DNA of 32,538 nt from an uncultured Bacteroidales bacterium. GTDB lineage: Bacteria; Bacteroidota; Bacteroidia; Bacteroidales; Paludibacteraceae. The stretch is taken from assembly GCA_934725535.1 (NCBI GenBank), contig CAKVBV010000027.1, forward strand, positions 1-32,538, written 5' to 3'. Of the stretch, positions 1 through 6,888 are shown piece after piece. The translations under genes were made by a program, and so were the position numbers. Within the stretch, counting starts at the first letter, position 1; each line of letters opens with the position of its first letter. The notes beneath the pieces are model-generated. The model saw only the letters and a program-made list of their open reading frames with translations. It had not been told where the DNA came from and did not search any database.

Positions 1-2
1 AA

Positions 3-1013
3 TCAGCCGTTTACTTTTGCCATGTGGGCAATGAGTTCGAGTACCTTGTTGGAGTAGCCAATCTCGTTGTCGTACCAACTAACAACCTTTACGAAGGTGT
101 CGGTGAGGTAAACACCTGCGTTAGCGTCGAAGATAGAGGTGAGTGTGCAGCCGAGGAAGTCGCTGGATACCACTGCATCCTCGGTGTAGCCGAGTACGCC
201 CTTGAGTTCGCCCTCGCTTGCCTCTTTCATAGCAGCGCAGATAGCAGCCTTGGTGGCAGGTTTAGCCAAGTTAACGGTCAAGTCAACCACGCTGACATCC
301 AAAGTAGGGACACGCATAGAGATACCGGTGAGTTTGCCGTTGAGTTCGGGGATAACCTTGCCTACAGCCTTAGCGGCACCCGTGGTAGAAGGAATGATGT
401 TGCCCGCAGCAGCACGGCCACCACGCCAGTCTTTCATCGAAGGACCGTCAACGGTCTTCTGGGTAGCGGTGGTAGAGTGAACGGTGGTCATAAGACCATT
501 GACGATACCGAACTTGTCGTTGAGGACCTTTGCGATAGGAGCCAAGCAGTTGGTGGTGCAAGAAGCGTTGGATACGAATTGTGTACCCTTAACGTACTTG
601 TCGAAGTTAACGCCGCAAACGAACATAGGAGTGTCGTCCTTGGAAGGAGCGGACATAACTACATATTTGGCACCTGCGTTGATGTGAGCCTGTGCTTTCT
701 CTTTTGTGAGGAAGAGACCTGTGGACTCTACTACGTACTCAGCACCTACCTCGTTCCAAGCGAGTTCGTTGGGGTCTTTGCAAGCGGTAACGCGGATAGC
801 CTTGCCGTTTACAATCAGTTTGCTGTTCTCGACATCCGCCTCGATGGTGCCGTCGAAAGCACCGTGCATGGTGTCGTACTTCAGCATATAAGCCAAATAA
901 TCAACAGGACAAAGGTCGTTGATACCAACGATTTCAATGTCATTACGTTTTTGAGCAGCACGGAAAACAAAACGTCCGATACGGCCGAAGCCGTTAATAC
1001 CTACTTTTGTCAT
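3..1013 (-). CDS. gap: Glyceraldehyde-3-phosphate dehydrogenase, type I
   Basis: Glycolytic enzyme that converts glyceraldehyde-3-phosphate, NAD and phosphate to 1,3-bisphosphoglycerate in the cytoplasm. The 336-residue protein has the usual family length. The N-terminal Rossmann motif GINGFGRIGR is at residues 5-14, Asp33 is in the position that favours NAD, and the catalytic motif SNASCTTNCLAP puts the active Cys at 152 and the partner His at about 179. The C-terminal WYDNEIGYS motif is present. The ATG start directly precedes the Rossmann fold, and a Bacteroidetes-type promoter lies about 50 bases upstream (1063-1094), so it is probably transcribed on its own. Downstream context is outside the window. 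Confidence 0.98.
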   Translation of the reverse strand: MTKVGINGFGRIGRFVFRAAQKRNDIEIVGINDLCPVDYLAYMLKYDTMHGAFDGTIEADVENSKLIVNGKAIRVTACKDPNELAWNEVGAEYVVESTGLFLTKEKAQAHINAGAKYVVMSAPSKDDTPMFVCGVNFDKYVKGTQFVSNASCTTNCLAPIAKVLNDKFGIVNGLMTTVHSTTATQKTVDGPSMKDWRGGRAAAGNIIPSTTGAAKAVGKVIPELNGKLTGISMRVPTLDVSVVDLTVNLAKPATKAAICAAMKEASEGELKGVLGYTEDAVVSSDFLGCTLTSIFDANAGVYLTDTFVKVVSWYDNEIGYSNKVLELIAHMAKVNG

Positions 1014-1062
1014 AATCGTTATAATTTAATGAGTTAAATATCTTCTTTCTTTTTTGCGACTG

Positions 1063-1094
1063 CAAAATTACACAAAATCCCATAAACACGAAAA
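1063..1094 (-). promoter_or_regulatory. Predicted promoter of gap
   Basis: On the minus strand TAATTTTG (1063-1070) fits the Bacteroidetes -7 consensus TAnnTTTG. About 20 bases upstream is a T-rich -33 region (TTT) rather than a perfect TTTG. The expected transcript start is near 1056, giving a leader of about 43 bases before the gap ATG. Confidence 0.55.
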
Positions 1095-1161
1095 TAAATT
1101 TTCTATTTGCTATGTAGGGTTTGCATTTTTATGTTGTGCAGCATGTTTTAGGGACAGATTA

Positions 1162-1800
1162 TTACTTTCGTCCGAAGTCGGCGGGTATTTCGCCCCAAGA
1201 GTCGGTGTCCCATTTATATATAGGTGTGGTGTAGGTGTTGTCGAGGAGCCACTTCTCGGCGGCACGGACGGCAAGCAGGAGGTCTTGGTTCTTGGTGTTC
1301 CAGTCGAGTTTGGTCTTGCATTGCTTTTGGCGAACCCACGAGATGGCGATTTTGCTGTCGGAATACAGCACCCACGGGAGGTTGTGCGCCTTGAGGTATG
1401 CCAGTCCGAGGACAATGGCAAGGAACTCGCCCACGTTGTTGGTGCCGCGCTGATAGGGTCCGCGGTGGAAGACCTGCGTGCCCGTATCGGCAATCACGCC
1501 GCGGAACTCTAATACTCCCGGGTTGCCCGAACAGGCAGCATCCACCGCGAGGGCGGGCAGAATGGGTTGTGTGGCGGCATGGGAACGAGAGGGCATGGGC
1601 TTGGGTTGCGCAGCAGCGGTGTAAGAGATATGTGCCTCCCAACCGTCCGAAAGGGCTTGTTCCGCTTCGGCACGCGTGGCAAACCCTTTGTACTTGGCAG
1701 CGGTGCCCTTGACCTGCGCCTCGCAGGCGTGCCACGAGTCGTAGATGCCGGGGGTGCGCCCCTGCCAAACAACGTAAAACTTGGGTTTTTGTTTTGCCAT
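1162..1800 (-). CDS. rnhA: Ribonuclease HI with N-terminal viroplasmin (hybrid-binding) domain
   Basis: Cleaves the RNA strand of RNA-DNA hybrids. Residues 6-55 form a caulimovirus viroplasmin/hybrid-binding domain (FYVVWQGRTPGIYDSW, then KGFATRAEAEQAL), and residues 83-212 form the RNase H catalytic domain. The metal-binding acidic residues are visible: Asp87 in VDAACSGNPG, Glu125 in NNVGEFLAI, Asp148 in LYSDSK and Asp198 in KWDTDSWGEIPADFGRK. The viroplasmin plus RNase H layout and the WGEIPADFGRK ending are usual for Bacteroidetes RNases H. The two domains are joined by a Pro/Ala-rich linker (about 62-82). Lies upstream of gap in the same direction, but gap appears to have its own promoter. 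Confidence 0.95.
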   Translation of the reverse strand: MAKQKPKFYVVWQGRTPGIYDSWHACEAQVKGTAAKYKGFATRAEAEQALSDGWEAHISYTAAAQPKPMPSRSHAATQPILPALAVDAACSGNPGVLEFRGVIADTGTQVFHRGPYQRGTNNVGEFLAIVLGLAYLKAHNLPWVLYSDSKIAISWVRQKQCKTKLDWNTKNQDLLLAVRAAEKWLLDNTYTTPIYKWDTDSWGEIPADFGRK

Positions 1801-1824
1801 GTGTTGTGGAGGGTGGTAGGGGGA

Positions 1825-2241
1825 TTAACAATACCTAATCAATGTATCTGAATGAAGCGCAATAAAGCTGTTATAAAAACATCCCCTATAAATGCGTACA
1901 TTCACACCATCTTTAATTTCATATTTTACAAATAAGCTATCTTTGAAAATAACGCTATCTCGCGCGGCAGTAATAGTACTACTTTTCGCAATGACAGTAT
2001 CCCTTGTCATCCAATATGAGTAATTATTTTCAATACTGATAGAGTTTCCTAAGTTTTTAGTCTCTTTTCGGCAAAAGCCACTATTTTCAAACCAAAATAC
2101 CGTATAGTTGCCCAACGAGTCAGGATAAGTACGATATGCCCTATTCACAATCGGATATTCCGAATACAGGACACCATTGGCATCTCTGCCACAGCCAATC
2201 ATCAATGCCGCAAGAATAAAAAGAAACAAAACACGTTTCAT
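1825..2241 (-). CDS. Small hypothetical lipoprotein
   Basis: 138-residue protein of unknown function. The N-terminus MKRVLFLFILAALMIGCGRD is a clear lipoprotein signal peptide, with lipobox M-I-G-C and the lipidated Cys at 17, so it should be anchored in the outer or inner membrane. The mature part is polar, rich in Tyr, Ser and Asn, and predicted mostly beta (for example YTVFWFENSGF and KDSLFVKYEIKDGVNVRIYRG). I recognise no family. It stands between the RNase H gene and the HicA-like gene, with short gaps and no obvious promoter. Base composition is more AT-rich than its neighbours, which fits a recently acquired or weakly constrained gene. Confidence 0.75.
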   Translation of the reverse strand: MKRVLFLFILAALMIGCGRDANGVLYSEYPIVNRAYRTYPDSLGNYTVFWFENSGFCRKETKNLGNSISIENNYSYWMTRDTVIAKSSTITAARDSVIFKDSLFVKYEIKDGVNVRIYRGCFYNSFIALHSDTLIRYC

Positions 2242-2274
2242 GAGAGTTGTCTGTTCGAAAGATATGTACGTTGG

Positions 2275-2508
2275 TTATAAGGATTTGATGATTGTCAAAA
2301 AATCACTTATGCTGATATTCAGGGTTCGCAGGGCGTTACGCACAATAAACTCGGGTATAGGGTCTATATGAGTCTGCACTATGATGGGGCGTGTCAGTCC
2401 TTCACGTTTCCATTTTTCGTGTCCGCCATGAGTACCCGCACACTCACAACCGACCGCAAGCAAGAACTTGCGAAATAGTGCAAGGCTTATATTCGATTTT
2501 GTCCCCAT
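2275..2508 (-). CDS. HicA-like mRNA interferase toxin
   Basis: 77-residue protein of HicA size, expected to be a small double-stranded-RBD-like RNase that cleaves mRNA when its antitoxin is lost. The core LFRKFLLAVGCECAGTHGGHEKWKREG matches the HicA pattern in which a conserved Gly-x-His follows the first beta strand; the likely catalytic His is at 30 in the GGHEKW motif. The C-terminal half (ALRTLNISISDFLTIIK) corresponds to the helix that carries the usual LRxILKQLGIS-like ending. Its ATG overlaps the stop codon of the upstream HicB-like gene by one base (TAATG), indicating translational coupling. Family assignment rests on the motif and the partner gene. Confidence 0.72.
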   Translation of the reverse strand: MGTKSNISLALFRKFLLAVGCECAGTHGGHEKWKREGLTRPIIVQTHIDPIPEFIVRNALRTLNISISDFLTIIKSL

Positions 2509-2900
2509 TACGCAAATGCCCTTATGGTGGATATTGGCGGAATGCTCATCACCTGCTTGTGGTAGTTTTTATTATCCACAATATCTTGCAATGTGCGGTT
2601 GCCTATCAGCATCTGCGTCATAGTGGGGGCCTGATAGGTATCGTCGTGCAATTGCCAACCATGTGCCAACAAATCCTCCTTCAATGTATTGTTCTGCAAA
2701 CAATCCGTTGCGTATTCAGCAAACACTTGTTCAAATTCAGCCTTGACCGCCTTTTGGTTAGCAGCAGCGACAGACAAGTCTAAAGCCGGACAATAGGCTA
2801 TTGTATAAGGGGCTTCGCGAAAAAACACGACCTCCAATGAGGCATGTAGTGCATCCCCGTCTTTTGTGGTTATTCTTGCCGTAAAATGTTGTCGATTCAT
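2508..2900 (-). CDS. HicB-like antitoxin
   Basis: 130-residue protein upstream of and coupled to the HicA-like toxin gene. The N-terminal part has the HicB signature of a degenerate RNase H-like fold: a strand, then an acyl/charged turn and APYTIAYCPALDLSVAAANQKAVKAEFEQVF, matching the family pattern of a YxAYCPALDLxxxG stretch followed by a long helix. The C-terminal part (LAHGWQLHDDTYQAPTMTQML) is less typical; I see no clear ribbon-helix-helix or HTH DNA-binding domain, so autoregulation is uncertain. Expected to bind and neutralise the toxin. The order antitoxin then toxin is opposite to E. coli hicAB but is common in Bacteroidetes. Confidence 0.7.
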   Translation of the reverse strand: MNRQHFTARITTKDGDALHASLEVVFFREAPYTIAYCPALDLSVAAANQKAVKAEFEQVFAEYATDCLQNNTLKEDLLAHGWQLHDDTYQAPTMTQMLIGNRTLQDIVDNKNYHKQVMSIPPISTIRAFA

Positions 2901-2921
2901 ATCTCTATGCTTTCATTTAGA

Positions 2922-2953
2922 TTTGCACAATTAGTATATTTGAAGTATCTTTG
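2922..2953 (+). promoter_or_regulatory. Candidate plus-strand promoter
   Basis: TTTG (2922-2925) and TATCTTTG (2946-2953) are separated by 20 bases, a full match to the Bacteroidetes consensus. It would transcribe rightwards through the antisense of the tRNA gene to the DUF2461 gene at 3159, leaving a leader of about 200 bases. It could be the promoter of the DUF2461 gene, of an antisense RNA, or a chance match. Confidence 0.45.
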
Positions 2954-2986
2954 CACCGTGAACCATTGACGGTGAATGAGCATATG

Positions 2987-3061
2987 TGGTAGTTCCACCG
3001 AGAATCGAACTCGGATCTAAGGTTTAGGAAACCCGTATTCTATCCATTGAACTATGGAACC
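2987..3061 (-). tRNA. tRNA-Arg (anticodon CCT)
   Basis: Folds as a 75-base tRNA with encoded CCA. The acceptor stem is seven pairs (GGTTCCA with TGGAACT, G-U at the end), the D stem is GTTC/GAAT, and the T arm is CCGAG-TTCGATT-CTCGG. The anticodon loop TTCCTAA gives CCT, reading AGG. The anticodon stem is imperfect: four pairs including a G-U, with a C-U mismatch at 27-43. The gene is on the minus strand, with a likely promoter at 3134-3164. Confidence 0.93.
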
Positions 3062-3133
3062 ATCGCAAATATCGCCCTTCTCCGTGGCGGAAACCGCCTT
3101 TACACAGAGGGCAAACGAGCCACATTGCGACCG

Positions 3134-3164
3134 CAAAGGTACAACATTTATTTGAGATATGAAA
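3134..3164 (-). promoter_or_regulatory. Predicted promoter of tRNA-Arg
   Basis: TACCTTTG on the minus strand (3134-3141) matches the Bacteroidetes -7 box exactly; the -33 region 20 bases upstream is TTT within CTCTTTC, a weaker match. It overlaps the start of the divergent DUF2461 gene, so transcription of the two may interfere. Confidence 0.5.
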
Positions 3165-3848
3165 GAGATACTTGATTTTCTTGGTGAGTTGGCGTGCAAC
3201 AACAATCGTGAATGGTTTGAGGCACACAAGGACACGTACACCCGTTGCCGCAAGCAATTCGAGGCGTTCAGTGCGGAGTTTATCCGACGTCTGAGCGAGA
3301 TAGACCCGACAATAGCAGGTTTGCAGCCCAAAGACTGCATCTGGCGCATCTACCGTGATGTGCGTTTCTCATCGGACAAACGCCCGTATAAGGAGTGGTT
3401 TGGTGTGTTCCCTGCTGCCAAAGGGGGCAAGAAGAGCGACCGAGGGGGCTATTATGTGCACCTGCAGCCCGGGCATTGCATGTTTGGAGGTGGTATCTGG
3501 TGCCCCAACAAGGACTTGCTACACGCGCTGCGCTCTGAGATATTAGCGAACTATGACGAGGTGGAGGATATCTTTGCCAATCCGCAGACTAACAGGTACT
3601 TCCGCGATTTCGATACCGATGAGATGCTGAAGAAAGTGCCGCAGGGTTTCCCTGCCGACTTTGTGCATGCCGATTGGCTGAAGCGCAAGGCGTACACGTT
3701 CACCACTCCTCTGACAGATGCCGAGGTGTGCAGTCCGCACTTCATGGACGAACTGATGGAGATTGGTGCCGCCGCCAAGCCGATAAACGACTTCCTCAAC
3801 TACACATTTGAGGAGTATGGTGAGTTCCCCGACCGCAATGCGCGATGA
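3159..3848 (+). CDS. DUF2461 domain-containing protein (TIGR02453 family)
   Basis: 229-residue protein of a widespread family of unknown function, and the only confident plus-strand gene in the window. Family signatures are visible: LDFLGELACNNNREWFEAHKDTY at the N-terminus, the central RIYRDVRFSSDKRPYKEWFGVFP, the YYVHLQPGHCMFGGGIW strand pair, and a C-terminal region with LKRKAYTFTTPLTDAEV. The length is typical for DUF2461. No signal peptide or membrane segment, so probably cytoplasmic. The ATG chosen is followed directly by the conserved start of the domain. The biochemical role is not known to me and the neighbours give no clue. Confidence 0.93.
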   Translation: MKEILDFLGELACNNNREWFEAHKDTYTRCRKQFEAFSAEFIRRLSEIDPTIAGLQPKDCIWRIYRDVRFSSDKRPYKEWFGVFPAAKGGKKSDRGGYYVHLQPGHCMFGGGIWCPNKDLLHALRSEILANYDEVEDIFANPQTNRYFRDFDTDEMLKKVPQGFPADFVHADWLKRKAYTFTTPLTDAEVCSPHFMDELMEIGAAAKPINDFLNYTFEEYGEFPDRNAR

Positions 3849-3900
3849 GATTCTTGAAGGGACGGCTACGCCGTATTATCATAGATTCATCACAAATTCC

Positions 3901-4038
3901 TCACATACCGATGTAGTAGTCAAGGGCTAAGGATTCGCGGTTTACACTGCGGGCTGCACGGTAACGGCTCTGCGATATGGCATCCTTAATCGCACAGACT
4001 GCCTCAGTATAATGAGAAAGTATGGATTGTTGGCTCAT
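3901..4038 (-). pseudogene. N-terminal stub of a DUF1016/YhcG-family nuclease
   Basis: A 45-codon reading frame starts with MSQQSILSHYTEAVCAIKDA and continues ISQSRYRAARSVNRESLALD, then YYIGM and a stop. This is the first helical segment of DUF1016 N-terminal (YhcG/PDDEXK nuclease) proteins, whose usual pattern is AIK.AI..SRYRAA..VN.E.L.LYY.IGRYI. Full proteins exceed 300 residues; here everything after the first IG is gone, including the catalytic PD-(D/E)xK domain. No continuation is visible downstream (lower coordinates), so I read it as a truncated relic. The sequence between it and ribF holds two 11-bp repeat units. Confidence 0.7.
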
Positions 4039-4087
4039 GGTATGGCGGTTTTAATTGTGATGGGTTGAGAGGGAGTGAAGAGGTGTT

Positions 4088-4109
4088 TTGTACTAACTTT
4101 GTACTAATC
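4088..4109. repeat. Two 11-bp tandem units (TTGTACTAAnn)
   Basis: TTGTACTAACT and TTGTACTAATC follow each other exactly. The ribF stop codon (4104-4106, minus strand) lies inside the second unit. The core TACTAA recurs in the 11-bp array at 21344-21398. Confidence 0.6.
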
Positions 4110-5234
4110 GGGTGTGGCGGGGAAAGCGGTGCGGAGGTCGGAGCGGATTTGGGCGGTGAGGGCTGCCAATGAGGAGAAACGACGCTCGGGACGGATAAAA
4201 CGTTGGAAACGAATGGTTAATACTTTGTTGTACAAAGAGCCCGAAAAACCAAGAAGATATGCCTCGATAGTAATACCTACATTTCCTATAGTGGGATTAT
4301 TGCCCACATTAACAAGTGCTTCAAAACTATGGGGACTCCCCCCATCCCCCCTCAGAGAGGGGGGTAAACAACTCCTAATCCCTTCATCCTCCTTATCCAC
4401 AGAACAGGATAAACTCCCCCTAACCCCCTCAGGAGAAGATGGGAGACTCCCCCTGCCCCCCTCAGAGAGGGGGAATAGATTTTGTATGGTACCTGCTGTG
4501 GAGGTTAAACTATCTTCTTTATTTGCGTCCGATGAGGAAGGGGAATCTTGGATATCCACGGTGGCGGAGTACACGCCGGAAAGAGGGAGGAGTTTGGACG
4601 GGGAGTAGGAGATATTGGCAGTGGGAAAGCCAAGGGTGCTGCCGATACCGTTACCGTAGACGACCATGCCCGAGATGGCATACGGATAGCCAAGGAGACG
4701 GTTGGCATCCTCTATCCGTCCCTGTTCAATAAGTTTGCGAATACGCGAGGAACTGACAGGCATCCCTTCGTCCAAACACTCCGTGGCGTGGTGTATGCGC
4801 AGTCCGACGCGGGTGGCAAGGCGTTGATAATCTGCGAAATCCGTCAGGCGGTCGGAGCCAAAACGATGGTCATAGCCCATGAGAAGCGTTTGCACACCGT
4901 CCTCATCGTGAAGGCGGTGCATGAAATCCTCGGCTGTGAGGTGTTGCACCTCTCGGAAATCCAACAACCGCACCTCGGCGAACTGCCGCAACATAGCCAC
5001 ACGTTCCTCCAAGGTGGTGAGCATGGCGGGTGCCTGTCCGCGGAGCACCTCCAACGGGTGCTGACGGAAAGTGTAAATGACCGACTGCAAGCCCTCGGCG
5101 TGTGCCAAGGATTGCAGTTGCTCAAAGAGAAGGCGGTGTCCGCGATGGACACCGTCAAAGACTCCTATGGTTGCTATCGTTTTTATAGTTTGATGTATAT
5201 CTTCTTGCGGTAGAGGATATGCGCGATGAGCCAC
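4104..5234 (-). CDS. ribF: Bifunctional riboflavin kinase / FAD synthetase, with in-frame repeat insertion
   Basis: Phosphorylates riboflavin to FMN and adenylates FMN to FAD. The N-terminal nucleotidyltransferase domain (about 17-175) has ATIGVFDGVHRGHR, the HxGH-like ATP site, and the SSSRIRKLIEQG motif. The C-terminal riboflavin kinase domain (about 182-376) has GNGIGSTLGFPTANI and LVNVGNNPTIG. The protein is 376 residues against about 310 normally. The excess is residues 229-303 between strand GVYSATVDI and FEALVNVG, a low-complexity Ser/Gly/Pro segment encoded by C/G-rich palindromic repeats (4326-4550). The frame stays open and both domains are intact, so the enzyme may work with a loop insertion. 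The only usable start is ATG 5234, overlapping the upstream gene by 52 bases. Confidence 0.93.
   Translation of the reverse strand: MAHRAYPLPQEDIHQTIKTIATIGVFDGVHRGHRLLFEQLQSLAHAEGLQSVIYTFRQHPLEVLRGQAPAMLTTLEERVAMLRQFAEVRLLDFREVQHLTAEDFMHRLHDEDGVQTLLMGYDHRFGSDRLTDFADYQRLATRVGLRIHHATECLDEGMPVSSSRIRKLIEQGRIEDANRLLGYPYAISGMVVYGNGIGSTLGFPTANISYSPSKLLPLSGVYSATVDIQDSPSSSDANKEDSLTSTAGTIQNLFPLSEGGRGSLPSSPEGVRGSLSCSVDKEDEGIRSCLPPSLRGDGGSPHSFEALVNVGNNPTIGNVGITIEAYLLGFSGSLYNKVLTIRFQRFIRPERRFSSLAALTAQIRSDLRTAFPATPD
4326..4550. repeat. CCCCCTC/GAGGGGG palindromic repeat cluster inside ribF
   Basis: Three related copies (about 4331-4364, 4411-4444 and 4445-4475), each beginning near ACTCCCCC. Copies one and three contain CCCCTC-AGA-GAGGGG, a short perfect hairpin; copy two is degenerate. 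They resemble intergenic REP-like repeats of Bacteroidetes but here sit within a reading frame. Translated on the minus strand they give the repeated theme SEGGRGSL / SPEGVRGSL / SLRGDGGSP. Confidence 0.8.
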
Positions 5235-6406
5235 ATCACAAGGATAAGACTCAGAGCCGCCGCCAAAGAGCCGCCCGTGTCACCGAAGAGGGGTTGCATA
5301 CATACCTTGTACCAGAAACTCCACACGTTGTATGTCTCCTCGTGGAACGTGAAACGGATATTGTTCATCGTGTTCACGAAGATGGCACTCAAACAGAATA
5401 TGAAGAGCGGGTTTACGCCAAAACACTCGAAGAACTTGTACCAGCGGTTCGCAAAGCCGTGTTGAAAGCGTTGCCAGCCATTGGCAGGGGTGGTGGCGTT
5501 GTGTTCGGGGAGGCGTATGTCGAGTACCCAAATCAAGATGCCCAGCAGCAGAGAGGCAAGTCCGCAGGTGACGAAGACATACGATGCCGACCACATGCTC
5601 TTGTTGATAGGATAGGCGTAGTCGAGGCAGAAGCCAAAAAGGAGCATGACAGCCCCTGCGAGAAGGACGCGAGTGACCTTGTCCCAGTGGTCGTGGCAGT
5701 GCATGATGAGCCGTCCTACCCATACGCCGATGAGCGCGTGCGCCACGGCAGGAATGGTGGAGAGGATGCCTTCGGGGTCGAAAGGTATGCCGCCGAGGTG
5801 GTAGATATGGTTGTCACCCAGTACGAGGAGGTCCACGACGGACTCCATGTTGGCTTCGTTGAGTTCAAAACTGTTGGTCACACTCTGCAGGATACAATAG
5901 ACAACGAGCAGCCCGAGCGATACCCACAGGCAGTTACGGGGTTTGCAGGTCAGCATGAGCAGGGTGCCGAAGATAGTGATAAGTCCCAAGCGCGGGAAGA
6001 CGCCGAGAAAACGCAGGTGTTCAATGGGATAGTACCAGATTGCGTAGGCGAAAGTGTGGTCGGTCGTGATTTGACGCATGAACATGCCGTACCAACTGAG
6101 CGCCCAACCGATGAGGATAATCAACAAGCCGCGCGTGAGCAGTTTGGAGAAGGTCTTGAGGTTGAGTTCGTAGTTGAATTTCCCGTACGAGATGTACATC
6201 GCGATTCCCATACAGAATACGAAAAACGGGAACACGAGGTCGGTAGGGGTACAGCCGTTCCATGCCGCATGTCGCAGCGGGGCATAGATATGCGCCCACG
6301 TGCCCGGGTTGTTGACAAGAATCATGCCTGCGATGGTGATGCCACGCAAAACGTCCAACGAGAGGAGACGCTTCTTGGGCTTTGCAGCCGTGTTGATTTG
6401 GGACAT
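5183..6406 (-). CDS. NagX/HGSNAT-like multi-pass membrane acyltransferase (DUF5009-type)
   Basis: 407-residue membrane protein with about ten hydrophobic segments. The N-terminal signature RLLSLDVLRGITIAGMILVNNPG, followed by a conserved His-containing loop (YAPLRHAAWNGCTPTDLVFPFFVFCMGIAM), places it in the family of heparan-alpha-glucosaminide N-acetyltransferase-like proteins (COG4299; NagX in bacteria). These are thought to move acetyl groups to amino sugars across the inner membrane; His27-equivalent chemistry is known only for the eukaryotic enzyme. Central DPEGILSTIPAVAHALIGVWVGR is also a family hallmark. The substrate here is unknown; sugar scavenging is an inference. The last 52 bases overlap the ribF start, suggesting co-transcription. 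Confidence 0.9.
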   Translation of the reverse strand: MSQINTAAKPKKRLLSLDVLRGITIAGMILVNNPGTWAHIYAPLRHAAWNGCTPTDLVFPFFVFCMGIAMYISYGKFNYELNLKTFSKLLTRGLLIILIGWALSWYGMFMRQITTDHTFAYAIWYYPIEHLRFLGVFPRLGLITIFGTLLMLTCKPRNCLWVSLGLLVVYCILQSVTNSFELNEANMESVVDLLVLGDNHIYHLGGIPFDPEGILSTIPAVAHALIGVWVGRLIMHCHDHWDKVTRVLLAGAVMLLFGFCLDYAYPINKSMWSASYVFVTCGLASLLLGILIWVLDIRLPEHNATTPANGWQRFQHGFANRWYKFFECFGVNPLFIFCLSAIFVNTMNNIRFTFHEETYNVWSFWYKVCMQPLFGDTGGSLAAALSLILVMWLIAHILYRKKIYIKL

Positions 6407-6460
6407 AGTATCGTTGTTTGTTAAAGTTAGTGAATGTATTATTCGGGTTCGTCAAGGGTA

Positions 6461-6493
6461 GCCTATCCCTTGCGCATCCCTTGCGTATCCCTT
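6461..6493. repeat. 11-bp tandem repeat, 3 units (GCGTATCCCTT)
   Basis: GCCTATCCCTT, GCGCATCCCTT and GCGTATCCCTT are contiguous, followed by a decayed fourth unit starting GCTGAAAGG. Confidence 0.85.
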
Positions 6494-6657
6494 GCTGAAA
6501 GGTTGCCGTTTGACACGAGGATAATACAGGGATGACACGAAGGAAATGTTAATACGTATAAACCACATACACCGTATGGACAAAGCATCCGCGAATTGCC
6601 ACACAAGATGAGTCCGATTCTCCGTTAATTGCCATCAATTGACCGTTAATTTTATTC

Positions 6658-6690
6658 TCCATTAAAGCCCATTAAAACACCATTAAAAAC
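6658..6690. repeat. 11-bp tandem repeat, 3 units (nCCATTAAAnn)
   Basis: CCATTAAA recurs with 10- to 11-base spacing from 6659; the upstream stretch 6621-6657 contains similar CCGTTAATT motifs at near the same period. Confidence 0.65.
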
Positions 6691-6715
6691 AGAGTATGGG
6701 CAGGAGGAAGTGTAT

Positions 6716-6759
6716 CGCGGGTCTATCGGGAGTCTGTCGCGGGTGTGTCGCGGGTCGGC
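6716..6759. repeat. 11-bp tandem repeat, 4 units (CGCGGGTnTnT)
   Basis: CGCGGGTCTAT, CGGGAGTCTGT, CGCGGGTGTGT and CGCGGGTCGGC are contiguous. It runs into the 21-bp near-palindrome. Confidence 0.85.
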
Positions 6760-6764
6760 GACAT

Positions 6765-6806
6765 GACGACGCGAGCCGCGTCGTCACCCAAGTAGAGCCG
6801 CGTCGT
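6765..6806. repeat. 21-bp near-palindrome plus a half copy
   Basis: Arms GACGACGCG and CGCGTCGTC around AGC (6765-6785), followed by a half copy AGCCGCGTCGTCACCC at about 6794. The same 21-mer occurs twice in each large repeat at the right end of the window (31774, 31700, 32429, 32503), and an eroded copy is at 21262-21282. Confidence 0.85.
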
Positions 6807-6843
6807 CACCCAGACAAAAGTCCGCATGGGATTAAACAAAATA

Positions 6844-6872
6844 AGGCTGCCCAATGGTATATCGGACAGCCT
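6844..6872 (-). terminator. Terminator of the rplM-rpsI-rpsB-tsf operon
   Basis: On the minus strand AGGCTGTCC pairs with GGGCAGCCT (nine pairs, one G-U) around an 11-base loop, followed by TATTTTGTTT. It sits 16 bases past the tsf stop codon. Confidence 0.82.
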
Positions 6873-6888
6873 CATTCGGTATAGCGGA

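Larger units (their letters stand above)
6407..6888. other. Intergenic region dense in 11-bp repeats
   Basis: No gene seen. It holds three separate tandem-repeat tracts with 11-bp period, a 21-bp near-palindrome and the tsf terminator, each listed separately. I could not find a convincing promoter for the membrane acyltransferase gene. Confidence 0.6.

Noticed and set aside
24..1037. 337-residue plus-strand frame opposite gap
   Set aside because: Exact antisense shadow of a conserved gene; no family features.
2954..2974. CACCGT/ACGGTG hairpin as tRNA terminator
   Set aside because: Only six pairs, no U-tract, and overlaps the start of the plus-strand promoter transcript; could be chance.
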